Positions 51,146 to 59,857 of a stretch of DNA of 64,000 nt are shown one piece after another; positions within the stretch are counted from its first letter, which is position 1; every line of letters begins with the position of its first letter. Source of the DNA: Bacteroidales bacterium UBA1680 (GTDB taxonomy: Bacteria; Bacteroidota; Bacteroidia; Bacteroidales; UBA932). Under the pieces are notes generated by a model. That model was not told where the DNA came from. It made no database searches and saw only the letters and a program-made list of their open reading frames with translations. The stretch lies in NCBI GenBank assembly GCA_002320605.1, contig DCKG01000034.1, forward strand, positions 79,536 through 143,535, read 5' to 3'. Both the position numbers and the translations under genes were made by a program.

Positions 51146-52504
51146 TTAAATCTTTGCGTTGAATTTTTCCATAAGAAGTTTTTTGGTCTCAGTTACTTTT
51201 TCATCCAGAAGCTTCTGCGAAGTGGCCTCGCAGATGAACCTCAGGTATGGCTCTGTGTTCGAAGGCCTGATATTGAACCACCAGTCTTTGAACTCCACCC
51301 GGTAGCCATCGAAGTCCATCTCTGCCTCTGGCTTCTCTTGCGCTGCAAAATGCTCTTTTACGGCATCCATCGCACCTTTCTTATCATCTATCCTGAAATT
51401 GATTTCTCCAGAATTCTCGTAATGAGAAATGCTGTCTATGAACTGGCTCAGCGTGATTCCCTCTTTCTTTAATCCAGAAACAATCCTTAGCACCAGCATG
51501 GATGCCAGAAGACCACTGTCAGAATAAAAGAAATCGCGGAAGTAATAGTGTCCTGCAAGTTCACCACCCCAGACACCATCAATCTCGCGCAGCTTGCGAG
51601 CGGCGAAAGCGCGGCCGACCTTCCAAGTCACAACCTTCATTCCCTGCGGAACAAGATATTCAGAAACCGACTTCGAGCTTCTTATATCCTGAAGGACGAT
51701 TCCCTTCTCATGCCTCTCATCTATGAAGTATCTGCCAAGCAATGCAATGATAAGGTCAGGAGAAATGAACTGCCCTTTCTCATCTACGAACATCACCCTA
51801 TCGGCATCCCCATCATAAATCACGCCTGCGTCAGCTCCTGTCTTACGGACAGCCTCTTCCAGCGGAATCACATTCTTTGGGATTAGAGGATTTGGCTCAT
51901 GATTCGGGAAACTGCCGTCCATTTTATCGAAAAGATAAGTCGGAGCCTCACCAAAGATTTCTTTGGCATAAAGCGTTGACATTCCATTCGACAAGTCGAA
52001 CGCCAATTTCAAATTTGAATAGTCGCCCTTGAATTTCAGCAAGAAATTCAGGTAGTCTTGATGAATGTCCATCGGAATGACTTTTCCTCGGACATCGGCA
52101 ACTGGTGTAGGCCTTCCCTCCTCTATCCATTTCTGAATCTGCCCCAAGCCAGAGTCTAGGCCGACAGGAAGGGCATTTTCACACGACACCTTCATACCGT
52201 TATATTCCTTCGGATTGTGAGAAGCCGTGATCTGCACGGAAGCCTTGAAGCCGTAATTGGCGGTACCGAAATATACCATAGGCGTGGTGCTGAGACCGAT
52301 GTCGTACACATCAGCGCCAGCATCGGTTATTCCTTTCACGAGATGTTCATGAATCTCTGGGGAAGAAAGCCTGCAGTCGCGCCCGACCAAGACTTTATCA
52401 GTTTTTAATAGTTCAGGAATGAAATATCCTATCTTATAAGCGGTGTGCCGATCAAAATCGACATTATAAATCCCGCGAATATCGTATGCGTGAAAAGCTC
52501 CCAT
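51146..52504 (-). CDS. Phosphomannomutase/phosphoglucomutase
   Basis: A 452-residue alpha-D-phosphohexomutase. The phosphoserine is S95 in ITASHNPKEYNG, the Mg loop is DGDADR (231-236), the sugar-specificity loop is GGELAGHYYF, and the phosphate-binding loop RPSNTEPYLR is near the C-terminus. The sugar loop with GE and H is typical of bifunctional PMM/PGM enzymes, which interconvert the 1- and 6-phosphates of glucose or mannose for surface polysaccharide synthesis. It is 6 bp after the def gene and 13 bp before the M23 peptidase gene. Confidence 0.93.
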   Translation of the reverse strand: MGAFHAYDIRGIYNVDFDRHTAYKIGYFIPELLKTDKVLVGRDCRLSSPEIHEHLVKGITDAGADVYDIGLSTTPMVYFGTANYGFKASVQITASHNPKEYNGMKVSCENALPVGLDSGLGQIQKWIEEGRPTPVADVRGKVIPMDIHQDYLNFLLKFKGDYSNLKLAFDLSNGMSTLYAKEIFGEAPTYLFDKMDGSFPNHEPNPLIPKNVIPLEEAVRKTGADAGVIYDGDADRVMFVDEKGQFISPDLIIALLGRYFIDERHEKGIVLQDIRSSKSVSEYLVPQGMKVVTWKVGRAFAARKLREIDGVWGGELAGHYYFRDFFYSDSGLLASMLVLRIVSGLKKEGITLSQFIDSISHYENSGEINFRIDDKKGAMDAVKEHFAAQEKPEAEMDFDGYRVEFKDWWFNIRPSNTEPYLRFICEATSQKLLDEKVTETKKLLMEKFNAKI

Positions 52505-52510
52505 TATCTG

Positions 52511-53065
52511 TCATTTAATTTTCGTCGGATACCTTGCAGAAATCCTGCCTTTCTCGATGGCAAACAACTTTTTTGAAATAATTTTTTTTCGTATAGGGGC
52601 GACATGGTCCACGAACATGTCTCCATCCAGATGAGACATTTCGTGCTGAACCATCCTGCAGGCAAACTTGTCGAAATGCTCAGTGACTTTCTTCAGGTTT
52701 TCGTCATAATATTCGACGGTCATGCTAGAAGGCCTGCGCACGCTGCAGAAAATATCCGGGATGCTCAGGCACCCTTCCTCATATTCAGTTTCATTCTCGC
52801 TTTCTTCCACAATGACAGGATTTATCATTACCCTTTTGAAGTCTTTCAGATAGTCATAAACTTCCGTCATCCCAGTGCCGTCCACGATGAGCACCCTCTG
52901 GCTAACCCCTATTTGTGGCGCTGCCAGACCACAGCCCTGAGCGCTGGCAAGCGTGTCCTTCAAATCCTTCACGAGATTCTGAATGTTCTCTTTATCATTG
53001 AGGTCGGCTGGCTTAGCGACTTCCCTCAGAACTTCCGAACCATAGAGATAAATTGGCTGTATCAT
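52511..53065 (-). CDS. def: Peptide deformylase
   Basis: A 184-residue metalloenzyme that removes the N-formyl group from nascent proteins. All three motifs are present: GCGLAAPQIG (44-53), EEGCLSIPD with metal ligand C99, and QHEMSHLDG with H141, E142 and H145. The start MIQPIYLYGSEVLREVAKPA is a usual N-terminus. It is 4 bp after ruvX and 6 bp before the phosphohexomutase gene. Confidence 0.97.
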   Translation of the reverse strand: MIQPIYLYGSEVLREVAKPADLNDKENIQNLVKDLKDTLASAQGCGLAAPQIGVSQRVLIVDGTGMTEVYDYLKDFKRVMINPVIVEESENETEYEEGCLSIPDIFCSVRRPSSMTVEYYDENLKKVTEHFDKFACRMVQHEMSHLDGDMFVDHVAPIRKKIISKKLFAIEKGRISARYPTKIK

Positions 53066-53069
53066 ATTC

Positions 53070-53483
53070 CTATTTCTTTTTATCTAGATAACCCTGCAAA
53101 ATTATGGCGGCGCTTATCTTATCCACCGATGCCTTATTCCTCCTGTCTTTCGCCTTCATTCCCCCATCAATCATTGCCCTGTGAGCAAGCACAGATGTGA
53201 ATCTCTCATCTTCTAATGCCACTGGAACCTCTGGAAATGCCTTTCCTAATTGCTTTAGAAATATATCGACATCTGCAGCGGCCTCAGACGGAGTATTATC
53301 CAGGTTCATTGGATAACCCACCACGAACTGGGTGACGGTTTCCTTCTGAGCATAATTTTTGAGATATTCTATTATCTTTGCACCGTCAACTGTTTCCAGT
53401 GGAGAAGCGAAGACGAAGAGAGGATCGCTAACAGCAATTCCGACTCTTCTGCGTCCATAATCTATGCCGATTATCCTTTCCAT
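53070..53483 (-). CDS. ruvX: Holliday junction resolvase-like protein RuvX/YqgF
   Basis: A 137-residue RNase H-fold nuclease. The start at 53483 gives MERIIGIDYGRRRVGIAVSD, with the first catalytic Asp at position 8; the 3-codon longer frame is less likely. FVVGYPMNLDNTPSE and DERFTSVLAHRAM are family motifs, and the C-terminal KASVDKISAAIILQGYL carries the last acidic residue. YqgF homologs have been linked to 16S rRNA 5' processing and to junction resolution. The gene is divergent from the M23 gene at 53526 and 4 bp before def. Confidence 0.93.
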   Translation of the reverse strand: MERIIGIDYGRRRVGIAVSDPLFVFASPLETVDGAKIIEYLKNYAQKETVTQFVVGYPMNLDNTPSEAAADVDIFLKQLGKAFPEVPVALEDERFTSVLAHRAMIDGGMKAKDRRNKASVDKISAAIILQGYLDKKK

Positions 53484-53525
53484 TGGTTGCAAATTTATAG
53501 AAAAAGGCGGTTAAGTCAAAATAAC

Positions 53526-54383
53526 ATGTCGAGAGAAAAAAAAGAGAAACGACCGATAGTCAATAACTTTAAGCTGACTTTGTCCGATAAAGACAAGGGC
53601 ACAGACTTGAAGACCGTCTCGTTCACGAGAATCCAAGGCTTGATCGCGATAATCACCATAATCATCGTCTACAGTTTCTTGGTGATTGCATTATTCATAT
53701 ATACTCCGCTCAAAACTTTCATTCCTGGCTACCCTGACGCTGAGACAAGAAGAGAGGCTATCCGGAATGCAATCAGAATAGACTCTCTTGAGACTGAAAT
53801 CACAAAGTGGGCTTTATATTCAGAAAATTTTGCCAGAATAATCGATGGACAAGAGCCATTGGAACTTGACAGCCTGATGAAAATCAAGGCTAAGTCAGAT
53901 TCCATCGCCATCGACCCTAAGAGACTGGACGAGAGCCGGCAGAAGTTGAAAGATGAGGTCACGAAAGCTGATGAGTTCGCATTGAAGCCCGTGGAGAGGC
54001 GTTCCATGCCTATTGAAGGGATGCATTTCTTCACCCCTCTGAAGGGGGTCATATCGCAAGGTTATGACAAGGCTTTACATCCATGCATCGACATTACCGC
54101 TCCGGAAAATTCTACCGTAATGTCCGTGCTGGACGGAACGGTCATCTCTGCCGGATGGAGCGATGAATATGGTTACACTATTCAGATTCAGCATGAGGGC
54201 GACATCATATCCGTCTATAAGCATAATCAAAAGCTTCTGAAAAAGGTCGGGGACAAAGTGACGGCAGGAATGCCTATCGCCATCGTCGGCAACACTGGCA
54301 ACACATCGACAGGAAACCATCTGCATTTCGAGCTATGGCACAAAGGAGAGGCCGTGGACCCAACAAAATATATTAGTTTCTAA
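53526..54383 (+). CDS. Membrane-anchored M23 peptidase
   Basis: A 285-residue protein with a short basic cytoplasmic tail, one membrane helix at about 38-59 (LIAIITIIIVYSFLVIALFI), a helical segment and a C-terminal M23 domain. Metal and catalytic residues are H185 and D189 in LHPCIDITAPENS and the HxH of GNHLHFELW, so it appears active; many similarly anchored members only activate amidases or organise division. I start at 53526 as the frame above overlaps the ruvX promoter area and adds no recognisable sequence. Its TAA overlaps the dxr ATG by one base (TAATG), coupling the two. Confidence 0.9.
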   Translation: MSREKKEKRPIVNNFKLTLSDKDKGTDLKTVSFTRIQGLIAIITIIIVYSFLVIALFIYTPLKTFIPGYPDAETRREAIRNAIRIDSLETEITKWALYSENFARIIDGQEPLELDSLMKIKAKSDSIAIDPKRLDESRQKLKDEVTKADEFALKPVERRSMPIEGMHFFTPLKGVISQGYDKALHPCIDITAPENSTVMSVLDGTVISAGWSDEYGYTIQIQHEGDIISVYKHNQKLLKKVGDKVTAGMPIAIVGNTGNTSTGNHLHFELWHKGEAVDPTKYISF

Positions 54384-55552
54384 TGGAGAGAAAGAGAAGA
54401 ATCGCGATTCTGGGGTCGACCGGATCAATAGGGACACAGACACTTGACGTCATAAGACAACACAAGGACAAATTCGAAGTTGAACTGCTGACATGCAACA
54501 CCAGCGTTGACATGCTGGCTCAGCAAGCGAAGGAATTCGATGCGAACAACGCTGTCATCTGTGACGAAGCCCTTTACCCGGAACTGTCGAACCTGCTGGA
54601 GAATACCGACACGAAAGCTTTCGCAGGGATAAAATCCGTCTGCGACCTAGTTGCCTCAGACAACGTAGACATAGTTGTGGGCGCCATGGTGGGATTCAGT
54701 GGGCTGGAGCCGACTCTGGCAGCGATAAGAGCAGGGAAAATAATAGCCCTGGCTAACAAAGAGACCTTGGTGGCTGCGGGCGGAATAGTAACCTCAGAGG
54801 CGCAGAAGCATAATGCCCCGATAATTCCTGTCGATTCCGAGCATTCAGCGATCTTCCAGTGCCTGCTCAGCGCCCAAGGCAATAAAATAGCTAAAATCCA
54901 TCTCACTGCATCTGGCGGCCCATTCAGGACGTGGGACAAGGGCAGGATTGCAAAAGCGACAAAAGACGATGCCTTGAAGCACCCTAACTGGAATATGGGA
55001 GCGAAGGTCACTATCGACTCATCCACCATGATGAACAAAGGGTTTGAGGTGATTGAGGCAAAATGGCTCTTCGGGCAGCCTGTAAGCAAGATAAATGTCG
55101 TCATACAACCTGAATCCATCATTCATTCGATGATTGAATACGAAGATGGCGCAGTCATGGCTCAGCTTGCCTGCCCGGACATGAGGGAGCCTATTCAGTT
55201 TGCCCTTGGCTTTCCAGAAAGAATGCCTCTGGACAATAAAAAACTGGACTTCGCTGAGCTGGGGAGCATCTCTTTCTTCAAGCCAGACATGGACAAATTC
55301 CCTTGCCTCGGTCTTGCATATGAGGCTATCGAGCAAGGCGGGAACATCCCATGCGTGATGAATGCCGCCAATGAATCCGCGGTCGCCGCCTTTCTGCGAG
55401 ATAGAATCGGCTTCTATGATATTCCTCACATAATTAGCGAGTGCATGGAGAAGGCAGAGGCAATAAAAGAGCCAACACTCGATGACATATTCATGACTAA
55501 CGCTGAAGTTCGGCGAATGGCAGATGCCATGATAGAAAAGATGGAGAGGTAG
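54383..55552 (+). CDS. dxr: 1-deoxy-D-xylulose-5-phosphate reductoisomerase
   Basis: A 389-residue NADPH enzyme of the MEP isoprenoid pathway. The nucleotide site is GSTGSIGTQTLDVI (11-24). Metal ligands are D151 and E153 in PVDSEHSAIFQCL and E222 in MNKGFEVIEA. Substrate segments TASGGPFR and HPNWNMGAKVTIDSSTMMNK match the family. It follows the M23 gene with a TAATG overlap and is 4 bp before the rseP-type protease gene, an order often found in bacteria. Confidence 0.97.
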   Translation: MERKRRIAILGSTGSIGTQTLDVIRQHKDKFEVELLTCNTSVDMLAQQAKEFDANNAVICDEALYPELSNLLENTDTKAFAGIKSVCDLVASDNVDIVVGAMVGFSGLEPTLAAIRAGKIIALANKETLVAAGGIVTSEAQKHNAPIIPVDSEHSAIFQCLLSAQGNKIAKIHLTASGGPFRTWDKGRIAKATKDDALKHPNWNMGAKVTIDSSTMMNKGFEVIEAKWLFGQPVSKINVVIQPESIIHSMIEYEDGAVMAQLACPDMREPIQFALGFPERMPLDNKKLDFAELGSISFFKPDMDKFPCLGLAYEAIEQGGNIPCVMNAANESAVAAFLRDRIGFYDIPHIISECMEKAEAIKEPTLDDIFMTNAEVRRMADAMIEKMER

Positions 55553-55556
55553 GAAT

Positions 55557-56894
55557 ATGGTCGTCCTTATGAAAATACTGCAAGTGATCCTTGCGCTTTC
55601 GGTTCTTATCATCATCCATGAGTTCGGGCATTTCATGTTCGCCAAGATGTTCCGAATCAGGGTGGACAAGTTCTTCCTGTTCTTCGACCTCAAAGGCATC
55701 AAGCTGTTCAGCACCAAAGGGAAATTCTTCACTAGAATATGCCCGAAAGCGAAGGATTGGGAAACTGAATATGGCCTCGGCTGGCTACCGCTCGGAGGCT
55801 ATTGCAAAATCAACGGCATGATCGACGAGTCCATGGACATGGAAACCATCAAGCAAGACCCCAAGCCATGGGAATTTCGCACGAAACCAGCATGGCAGAG
55901 GCTCCTGGTGATGATCGGAGGCGTGCTGAACAATTTCATTTTCGCAATCATAGTCTATATAGCCATCATGGCGATATGGGGAAGCTCATATATTCGCAAT
56001 GAAGGCAATGCGATATACACCAACGAGCTAGGGCAAGAAATGGGGTTCCGGAACGGAGACCGGATACTGAAGATGGATGACTATGTTCCCGAGAATTTCG
56101 GGATGCTTCAGGCAGACCTTGCGCGTAGAAACGTACAGGAGGTCACGGTCTTGAGGGGTCCTGATACCGTGCACATCTACATCGACAAATCCATGATAGG
56201 CGATGTGCTGAATACCCCTGGTCTATTTGACTTGGCAGTACCTTTCATCGTAGATTCAGTGATGACAGGCTCTGCCAATGCATCCGCCGGGCTTCTCAGA
56301 GATGACAGGATAATAGCCTTGGACAGCGTCTCTACCCCGTTCGTGCAAGATTCCAGGAAATACATGGAGACAATTAAAGGTGAAGAGACGGTAGCAACCG
56401 TACTGCGTGGAAGCGACACGTTGGAAATTCCGTTGCAAGTGGACACCAGCGGACGCATCGGCGTGTATATGCAGATTCCAGGAATCTCGTCTAAGGAATA
56501 TTCAGTAGCGGAAGCCATTCCTGCCGGTTTCAAACTGACATTCAGCACGATAGGCGGTTACCTGAAAGACCTCAGGCTGGTGGCGACGCCAAGCACGGAG
56601 GCTTACAAGAGCGTCGGCAGCTTCATCGCCATCGGCCAGGCCTTCCCTTCCAAGTGGGACTGGTTCAGTTTCCTGAATATCCTGGCTCTGCTGTCGATAA
56701 TGCTGGCCGTGATGAACCTGCTGCCTATCCCGGGACTTGATGGCGGTCACGTGGTGTTCACCCTCTATGAGATGCTCACCGGACGCAAGCCTAGCGATAA
56801 TTTCCTCATAATAGCACAGATCATCGGCATGGCGCTGCTGGTCATGCTGATGATCCTAGCCTTCGGCAACGACATAGGCCGCCTGATGCGCTAA
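55557..56894 (+). CDS. rseP: RseP-type site-2 protease
   Basis: A 445-residue intramembrane zinc metalloprotease. The first helix carries HEFGH (21-25), and the last membrane segments hold NLLPIPGLDGGHVVF, which supplies the third ligand. Two PDZ-like regions occupy the periplasmic part (about 150-330). Members cut anti-sigma factors or leftover signal peptides in the membrane. Here, a FecR-type anti-sigma elsewhere in the window is a possible, unproven client. Start is MVVLMK with a second Met at residue 5. It ends 13 bp before the convergent 2-oxoacid oxidoreductase operon. Confidence 0.93.
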   Translation: MVVLMKILQVILALSVLIIIHEFGHFMFAKMFRIRVDKFFLFFDLKGIKLFSTKGKFFTRICPKAKDWETEYGLGWLPLGGYCKINGMIDESMDMETIKQDPKPWEFRTKPAWQRLLVMIGGVLNNFIFAIIVYIAIMAIWGSSYIRNEGNAIYTNELGQEMGFRNGDRILKMDDYVPENFGMLQADLARRNVQEVTVLRGPDTVHIYIDKSMIGDVLNTPGLFDLAVPFIVDSVMTGSANASAGLLRDDRIIALDSVSTPFVQDSRKYMETIKGEETVATVLRGSDTLEIPLQVDTSGRIGVYMQIPGISSKEYSVAEAIPAGFKLTFSTIGGYLKDLRLVATPSTEAYKSVGSFIAIGQAFPSKWDWFSFLNILALLSIMLAVMNLLPIPGLDGGHVVFTLYEMLTGRKPSDNFLIIAQIIGMALLVMLMILAFGNDIGRLMR

Positions 56895-56907
56895 TGCTGC
56901 ATTAGAG

Positions 56908-57462
56908 TTACAGTTTCTGAATAATTTCCATTCCCTTGCGGAGGGCTTCTTCGTTCTGGGGGATGAGGTTATGATGGCGTTCAGGGAGCGTCTTGCGGAG
57001 TGCCGCTAGAACACTGTCGATAGTTACGATAGGGCGGATCTTCAGCAGGCCTCCCAGCACTATCATATTGAACGTCTTGATCATATTCATTTCAGCAGCG
57101 GCGTCCATGGCATTGATTCTATAGACATCGATGTCCTTCCTCTTCGGAGGATCGCTTATGCCATAACCATCGTAGATTAAGACGCCTCCTTTCTTTACCT
57201 TTGGCTCGAACTTCTCCAGCGAAGGCTGGTTAAGAACGATAGCGGAATCGTAGGAAGACAAGATAGGGGAAGATATGGGAGAATCACTCACGATGACCGT
57301 GACATTGGCCGTTCCTCCACGCTGCTCCGGTCCATATGCAGGCATCCAAGTAACCTCTTTTCCTTCCATCATCCCGGAATATGCCAGAATCTTGCCCATT
57401 GAGAGGACGCCCTGTCCTCCGAAACCAGATATTATTATTTCTTCTGTCATAGCCATATTCAT
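56908..57462 (-). CDS. 2-oxoacid:ferredoxin oxidoreductase, gamma subunit
   Basis: A 184-residue gamma subunit with the typical GFGGQGVLSMGKILA start, followed by TWMPAYGPEQRGG and NVTVIVSDSPISSP. In the complex it contributes to CoA-binding contacts with the alpha and beta subunits. Overlap ATGA with the beta gene indicates coupling; the second and third Mets (57456, 57450) are alternative starts. It is the last gene of the buk-ilvE-vor operon. The type is set by its operon: branched-chain (VOR) by context, though sequences of this kind are also annotated as 2-oxoglutarate-specific. Confidence 0.9.
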   Translation of the reverse strand: MNMAMTEEIIISGFGGQGVLSMGKILAYSGMMEGKEVTWMPAYGPEQRGGTANVTVIVSDSPISSPILSSYDSAIVLNQPSLEKFEPKVKKGGVLIYDGYGISDPPKRKDIDVYRINAMDAAAEMNMIKTFNMIVLGGLLKIRPIVTIDSVLAALRKTLPERHHNLIPQNEEALRKGMEIIQKL

Positions 57463-58235
57463 TTAGAGTCAATGCCATTGTCCTTCAGATCGCCTAGGTG
57501 GTAGTAAGCGAACATATTCTCTTCCATCCACTTGTTGGCCTTCTCCGGACTCATCTTCCAGCCAGAATTGCAGGTGGACACAACCTCAACGAGATTGGAG
57601 CCTTTGCCCTGCATGGAATATTCGAAAGCCTTCCTGATGGCCTTCTTGGTACGATTGATGGCAGCTACCGTGTGCACTGCCTGACGGGTTACGTAGCAAG
57701 TGCCATCAAGCTGAGCCGCCAATTCGGTGATGTGCAGCGGATAGCCGTGCAGGCTAACTTCCCTGCCGTAAGGGCAGGTAGCCGTCTTCATGCCGAGGAG
57801 AGTCGTCGGAGCCATCTGACCTCCGGTCATGCCATAGATAGCGTTATTTATGAATATGATGGTGATGTTCTCGGCTCTGTTCAGCGCATGGATTGTCTCC
57901 GCTGTGCCTATGCAGGCTAGGTCGCCGTCTCCCTGGTAAGTGAAGACGAGCCTGTCCGGCCACAGGCGCTTCACTGCAGACGCAAGAGCCGGAGCCCTTC
58001 CGTGAGCGGCTTCCTGCCAGTCCACGTCGATATATTTATAAGCGAAGACCGCACAGCCTACCGGCGAGATGGCTATGGTTTTCTCAGTCATGCCCATTTC
58101 ATCTATCACATCGGCTACGAGTTTGTGCACCACCCCGTGGCTGCAGCCTGGGCAATAGTGCATTGGAACATCATTCAACAAGGTAGGTTTCTTATATACA
58201 ACCTGGCCTTTCTCGATTATTTCTTCTCTTGTCAT
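57459..58235 (-). CDS. 2-oxoacid:ferredoxin oxidoreductase, beta (TPP) subunit
   Basis: A 258-residue thiamine-diphosphate-binding subunit. The motif GDGDLACIGTAETIHALNR followed by NNAIYGMTGGQ is the TPP/Mg site, and HYCPGCSHGVVHKLVADVI near residues 27-45 includes the cysteines that hold an iron-sulfur cluster in this family. Together with the alpha, gamma and ferredoxin subunits it converts branched-chain 2-oxoacids and CoA to acyl-CoA, CO2 and reduced ferredoxin, or the reverse. The preceding gene ends 12 bp upstream. Confidence 0.92.
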   Translation of the reverse strand: MTREEIIEKGQVVYKKPTLLNDVPMHYCPGCSHGVVHKLVADVIDEMGMTEKTIAISPVGCAVFAYKYIDVDWQEAAHGRAPALASAVKRLWPDRLVFTYQGDGDLACIGTAETIHALNRAENITIIFINNAIYGMTGGQMAPTTLLGMKTATCPYGREVSLHGYPLHITELAAQLDGTCYVTRQAVHTVAAINRTKKAIRKAFEYSMQGKGSNLVEVVSTCNSGWKMSPEKANKWMEENMFAYYHLGDLKDNGIDSK

Positions 58236-58247
58236 AGCTGTTTCCGA

Positions 58248-59327
58248 TTAAAACATACGTTTGAGAGCCTCCACGACCTCATCCGGATCCGGGATGATGC
58301 CGCCTAGGCGACCGAAATGCTGAACAGGGATGCCGCCGCCCACGGCGAGGCGAATGTCCTCGACCATCTGGCCGGCATTGAATTCTACCGAAAGTATGCC
58401 TTTGACTTTGCTGGCAAGTCTCTGAACTTCCTTCGTAGGGAAAGGCCAGAGAGTTATAGGGCGAAGCAGACCTACCTTTATGCCCTCGGCACGAGCGTTG
58501 TCTATGCTCTTCTTCGCCACTCGCGCAGCCGAACCGAATGCCATGATGGCATACTCAGCGTCATCGAGAAGGTATTCTTCGAAGCGCACCTCTTTTTCTT
58601 CGCACTCGCGGTACTTCTTCTGAATGTTGTTATTTATGATCTCCATCTCCTCGGAACGCAATTCCAAAGACGTGATTATGTTAGGCTTCCTGCCACCTAT
58701 GCGTCCTGTGGTTGCCCAAGGGCATTCCTTTATGATCTGCTCCTCGGTACGACGAGGCTTGAAAGGTGGAAGCATGACTTTCTCCATCATCTGCCCGATG
58801 GCACCGTCGGCGAGAATCATGGCAGGGTTGCGGTAACGGAATGCAAGTTCGAATGCAAGATCCACGAAATCAGCCATTTCCTGCACTGAAGATGGGGCGA
58901 GCACGATCAGATGGTAGTCTCCGTGACCGCCGCCTTTGCAAGCCTGGAAATAGTCCGACTGGCTCGGCTGGATGGTTCCCAGACCCGGGCCGCCACGCAT
59001 TACGTTCACTATGAGGGCCGGAAGCTCTGCGCCCGCCATGTAAGAAATGCCTTCCTGCATGAGGCTGATTCCAGGACTGGAAGAAGATGTCATCACCTTT
59101 TTCCCAGATGCTGCGCCTCCATATACCATGTTGATTGAGGCGACCTCGCTTTCTGCCTGGAGAACTACCATGCCAGTGGTCTCCCAAGGCTTCTGAGCCG
59201 CCAGAGTTTCAAGCACCTCTGACTGAGGCGTGATAGGATAGCCGAAATAGCCGTCGCAACCACAGCGGATCGCGGCGTGGGCAATGGCTTCATTGCCTTT
59301 CATCAATGTTACTTCCTGATCTGCCAT
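58248..59327 (-). CDS. vorB: 2-oxoacid:ferredoxin oxidoreductase, alpha subunit (VorB type)
   Basis: A 359-residue alpha subunit with the pyrimidine-binding and transketolase-like folds. Markers are LMKGNEAIAHAAIRCGCDGY, YPITPQSEVLETLA, and TSSSSPGISLMQEGISYMAG, which lines the TPP site. Closest remembered relatives carry the name VorB (3-methyl-2-oxobutanoate dehydrogenase), and ilvE and butyrate kinase upstream in the same operon support branched-chain 2-oxoacids as substrates. A 2-oxoglutarate role, common for such complexes in Bacteroidetes, cannot be excluded. It is 4 bp after the ferredoxin gene. Confidence 0.9.
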   Translation of the reverse strand: MADQEVTLMKGNEAIAHAAIRCGCDGYFGYPITPQSEVLETLAAQKPWETTGMVVLQAESEVASINMVYGGAASGKKVMTSSSSPGISLMQEGISYMAGAELPALIVNVMRGGPGLGTIQPSQSDYFQACKGGGHGDYHLIVLAPSSVQEMADFVDLAFELAFRYRNPAMILADGAIGQMMEKVMLPPFKPRRTEEQIIKECPWATTGRIGGRKPNIITSLELRSEEMEIINNNIQKKYRECEEKEVRFEEYLLDDAEYAIMAFGSAARVAKKSIDNARAEGIKVGLLRPITLWPFPTKEVQRLASKVKGILSVEFNAGQMVEDIRLAVGGGIPVQHFGRLGGIIPDPDEVVEALKRMF

Positions 59328-59331
59328 AGAT

Positions 59332-59562
59332 TCATTCTGATTTTAGACGGTAAACGGTGATGCACCCGTCAGGGCATACCGTAGCGCAAGACGCACAGCC
59401 CGTGCAGGTGTCAGCAAGAACCTCATGGGCATAGTTGTAGCCCTTTCGGTTAACTTCCTTGGTCGTGAGAGCAAGGACGTGAAGCGGACAGGCGACCACG
59501 CAGAGATTGCAACCTTTGCATCTCTCGACGTTGACGACCGTCGCTCCGTACATTTTTGCCAT
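59332..59562 (-). CDS. 2[4Fe-4S] ferredoxin subunit of the 2-oxoacid oxidoreductase
   Basis: A 76-residue ferredoxin-like protein with two CxxCxxCxxxCP clusters: CKGCNLCVVACP and CTGCASCATVCP. It should hand electrons between the alpha/beta complex and soluble ferredoxin. It is 4 bp before the alpha gene and 13 bp after the TPR gene, as in other Bacteroidetes oxidoreductase operons. Confidence 0.95.
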   Translation of the reverse strand: MAKMYGATVVNVERCKGCNLCVVACPLHVLALTTKEVNRKGYNYAHEVLADTCTGCASCATVCPDGCITVYRLKSE

Positions 59563-59575
59563 AATACCTTAAGTG

Positions 59576-59857
59576 TTATTGATTATACATATCCTTATTG
59601 TAGAAATCAAGGATTTCATTTGCCATTTTATATGCATTCACGGCAGGACTCTCTGGGTTCAATTCCATAGCCATCAGGTAATTATTGATGGCACCCTGCC
59701 AATCGCCTTTCTTACGATAAGCGTTGCCTAGCAGGTAATAAGCCTTGTCGGAAGGGGAAGAAGCCAAGGCAATATATTCATTTAATATATTGATTGCTTC
59801 TTCAGTCCTCTCCTCGCCCAAGCACCTCTCCGCTGCAGCAAAATCTTCCATATCCAT
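59576..59857 (-). CDS. Small TPR protein in the vor operon
   Basis: A 93-residue protein of about two tetratricopeptide repeats (ERTEEAINILNEYIALASSP, KAYYLLGNAYRKKGDWQGAI). I start at 59857, where the ATG overlaps the ilvE stop (TAATG); the longer frame is inside ilvE. Similar TPR genes accompany these oxidoreductases in Bacteroidetes. A role in complex assembly is likely but not shown. Confidence 0.8.
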   Translation of the reverse strand: MDMEDFAAAERCLGEERTEEAINILNEYIALASSPSDKAYYLLGNAYRKKGDWQGAINNYLMAMELNPESPAVNAYKMANEILDFYNKDMYNQ

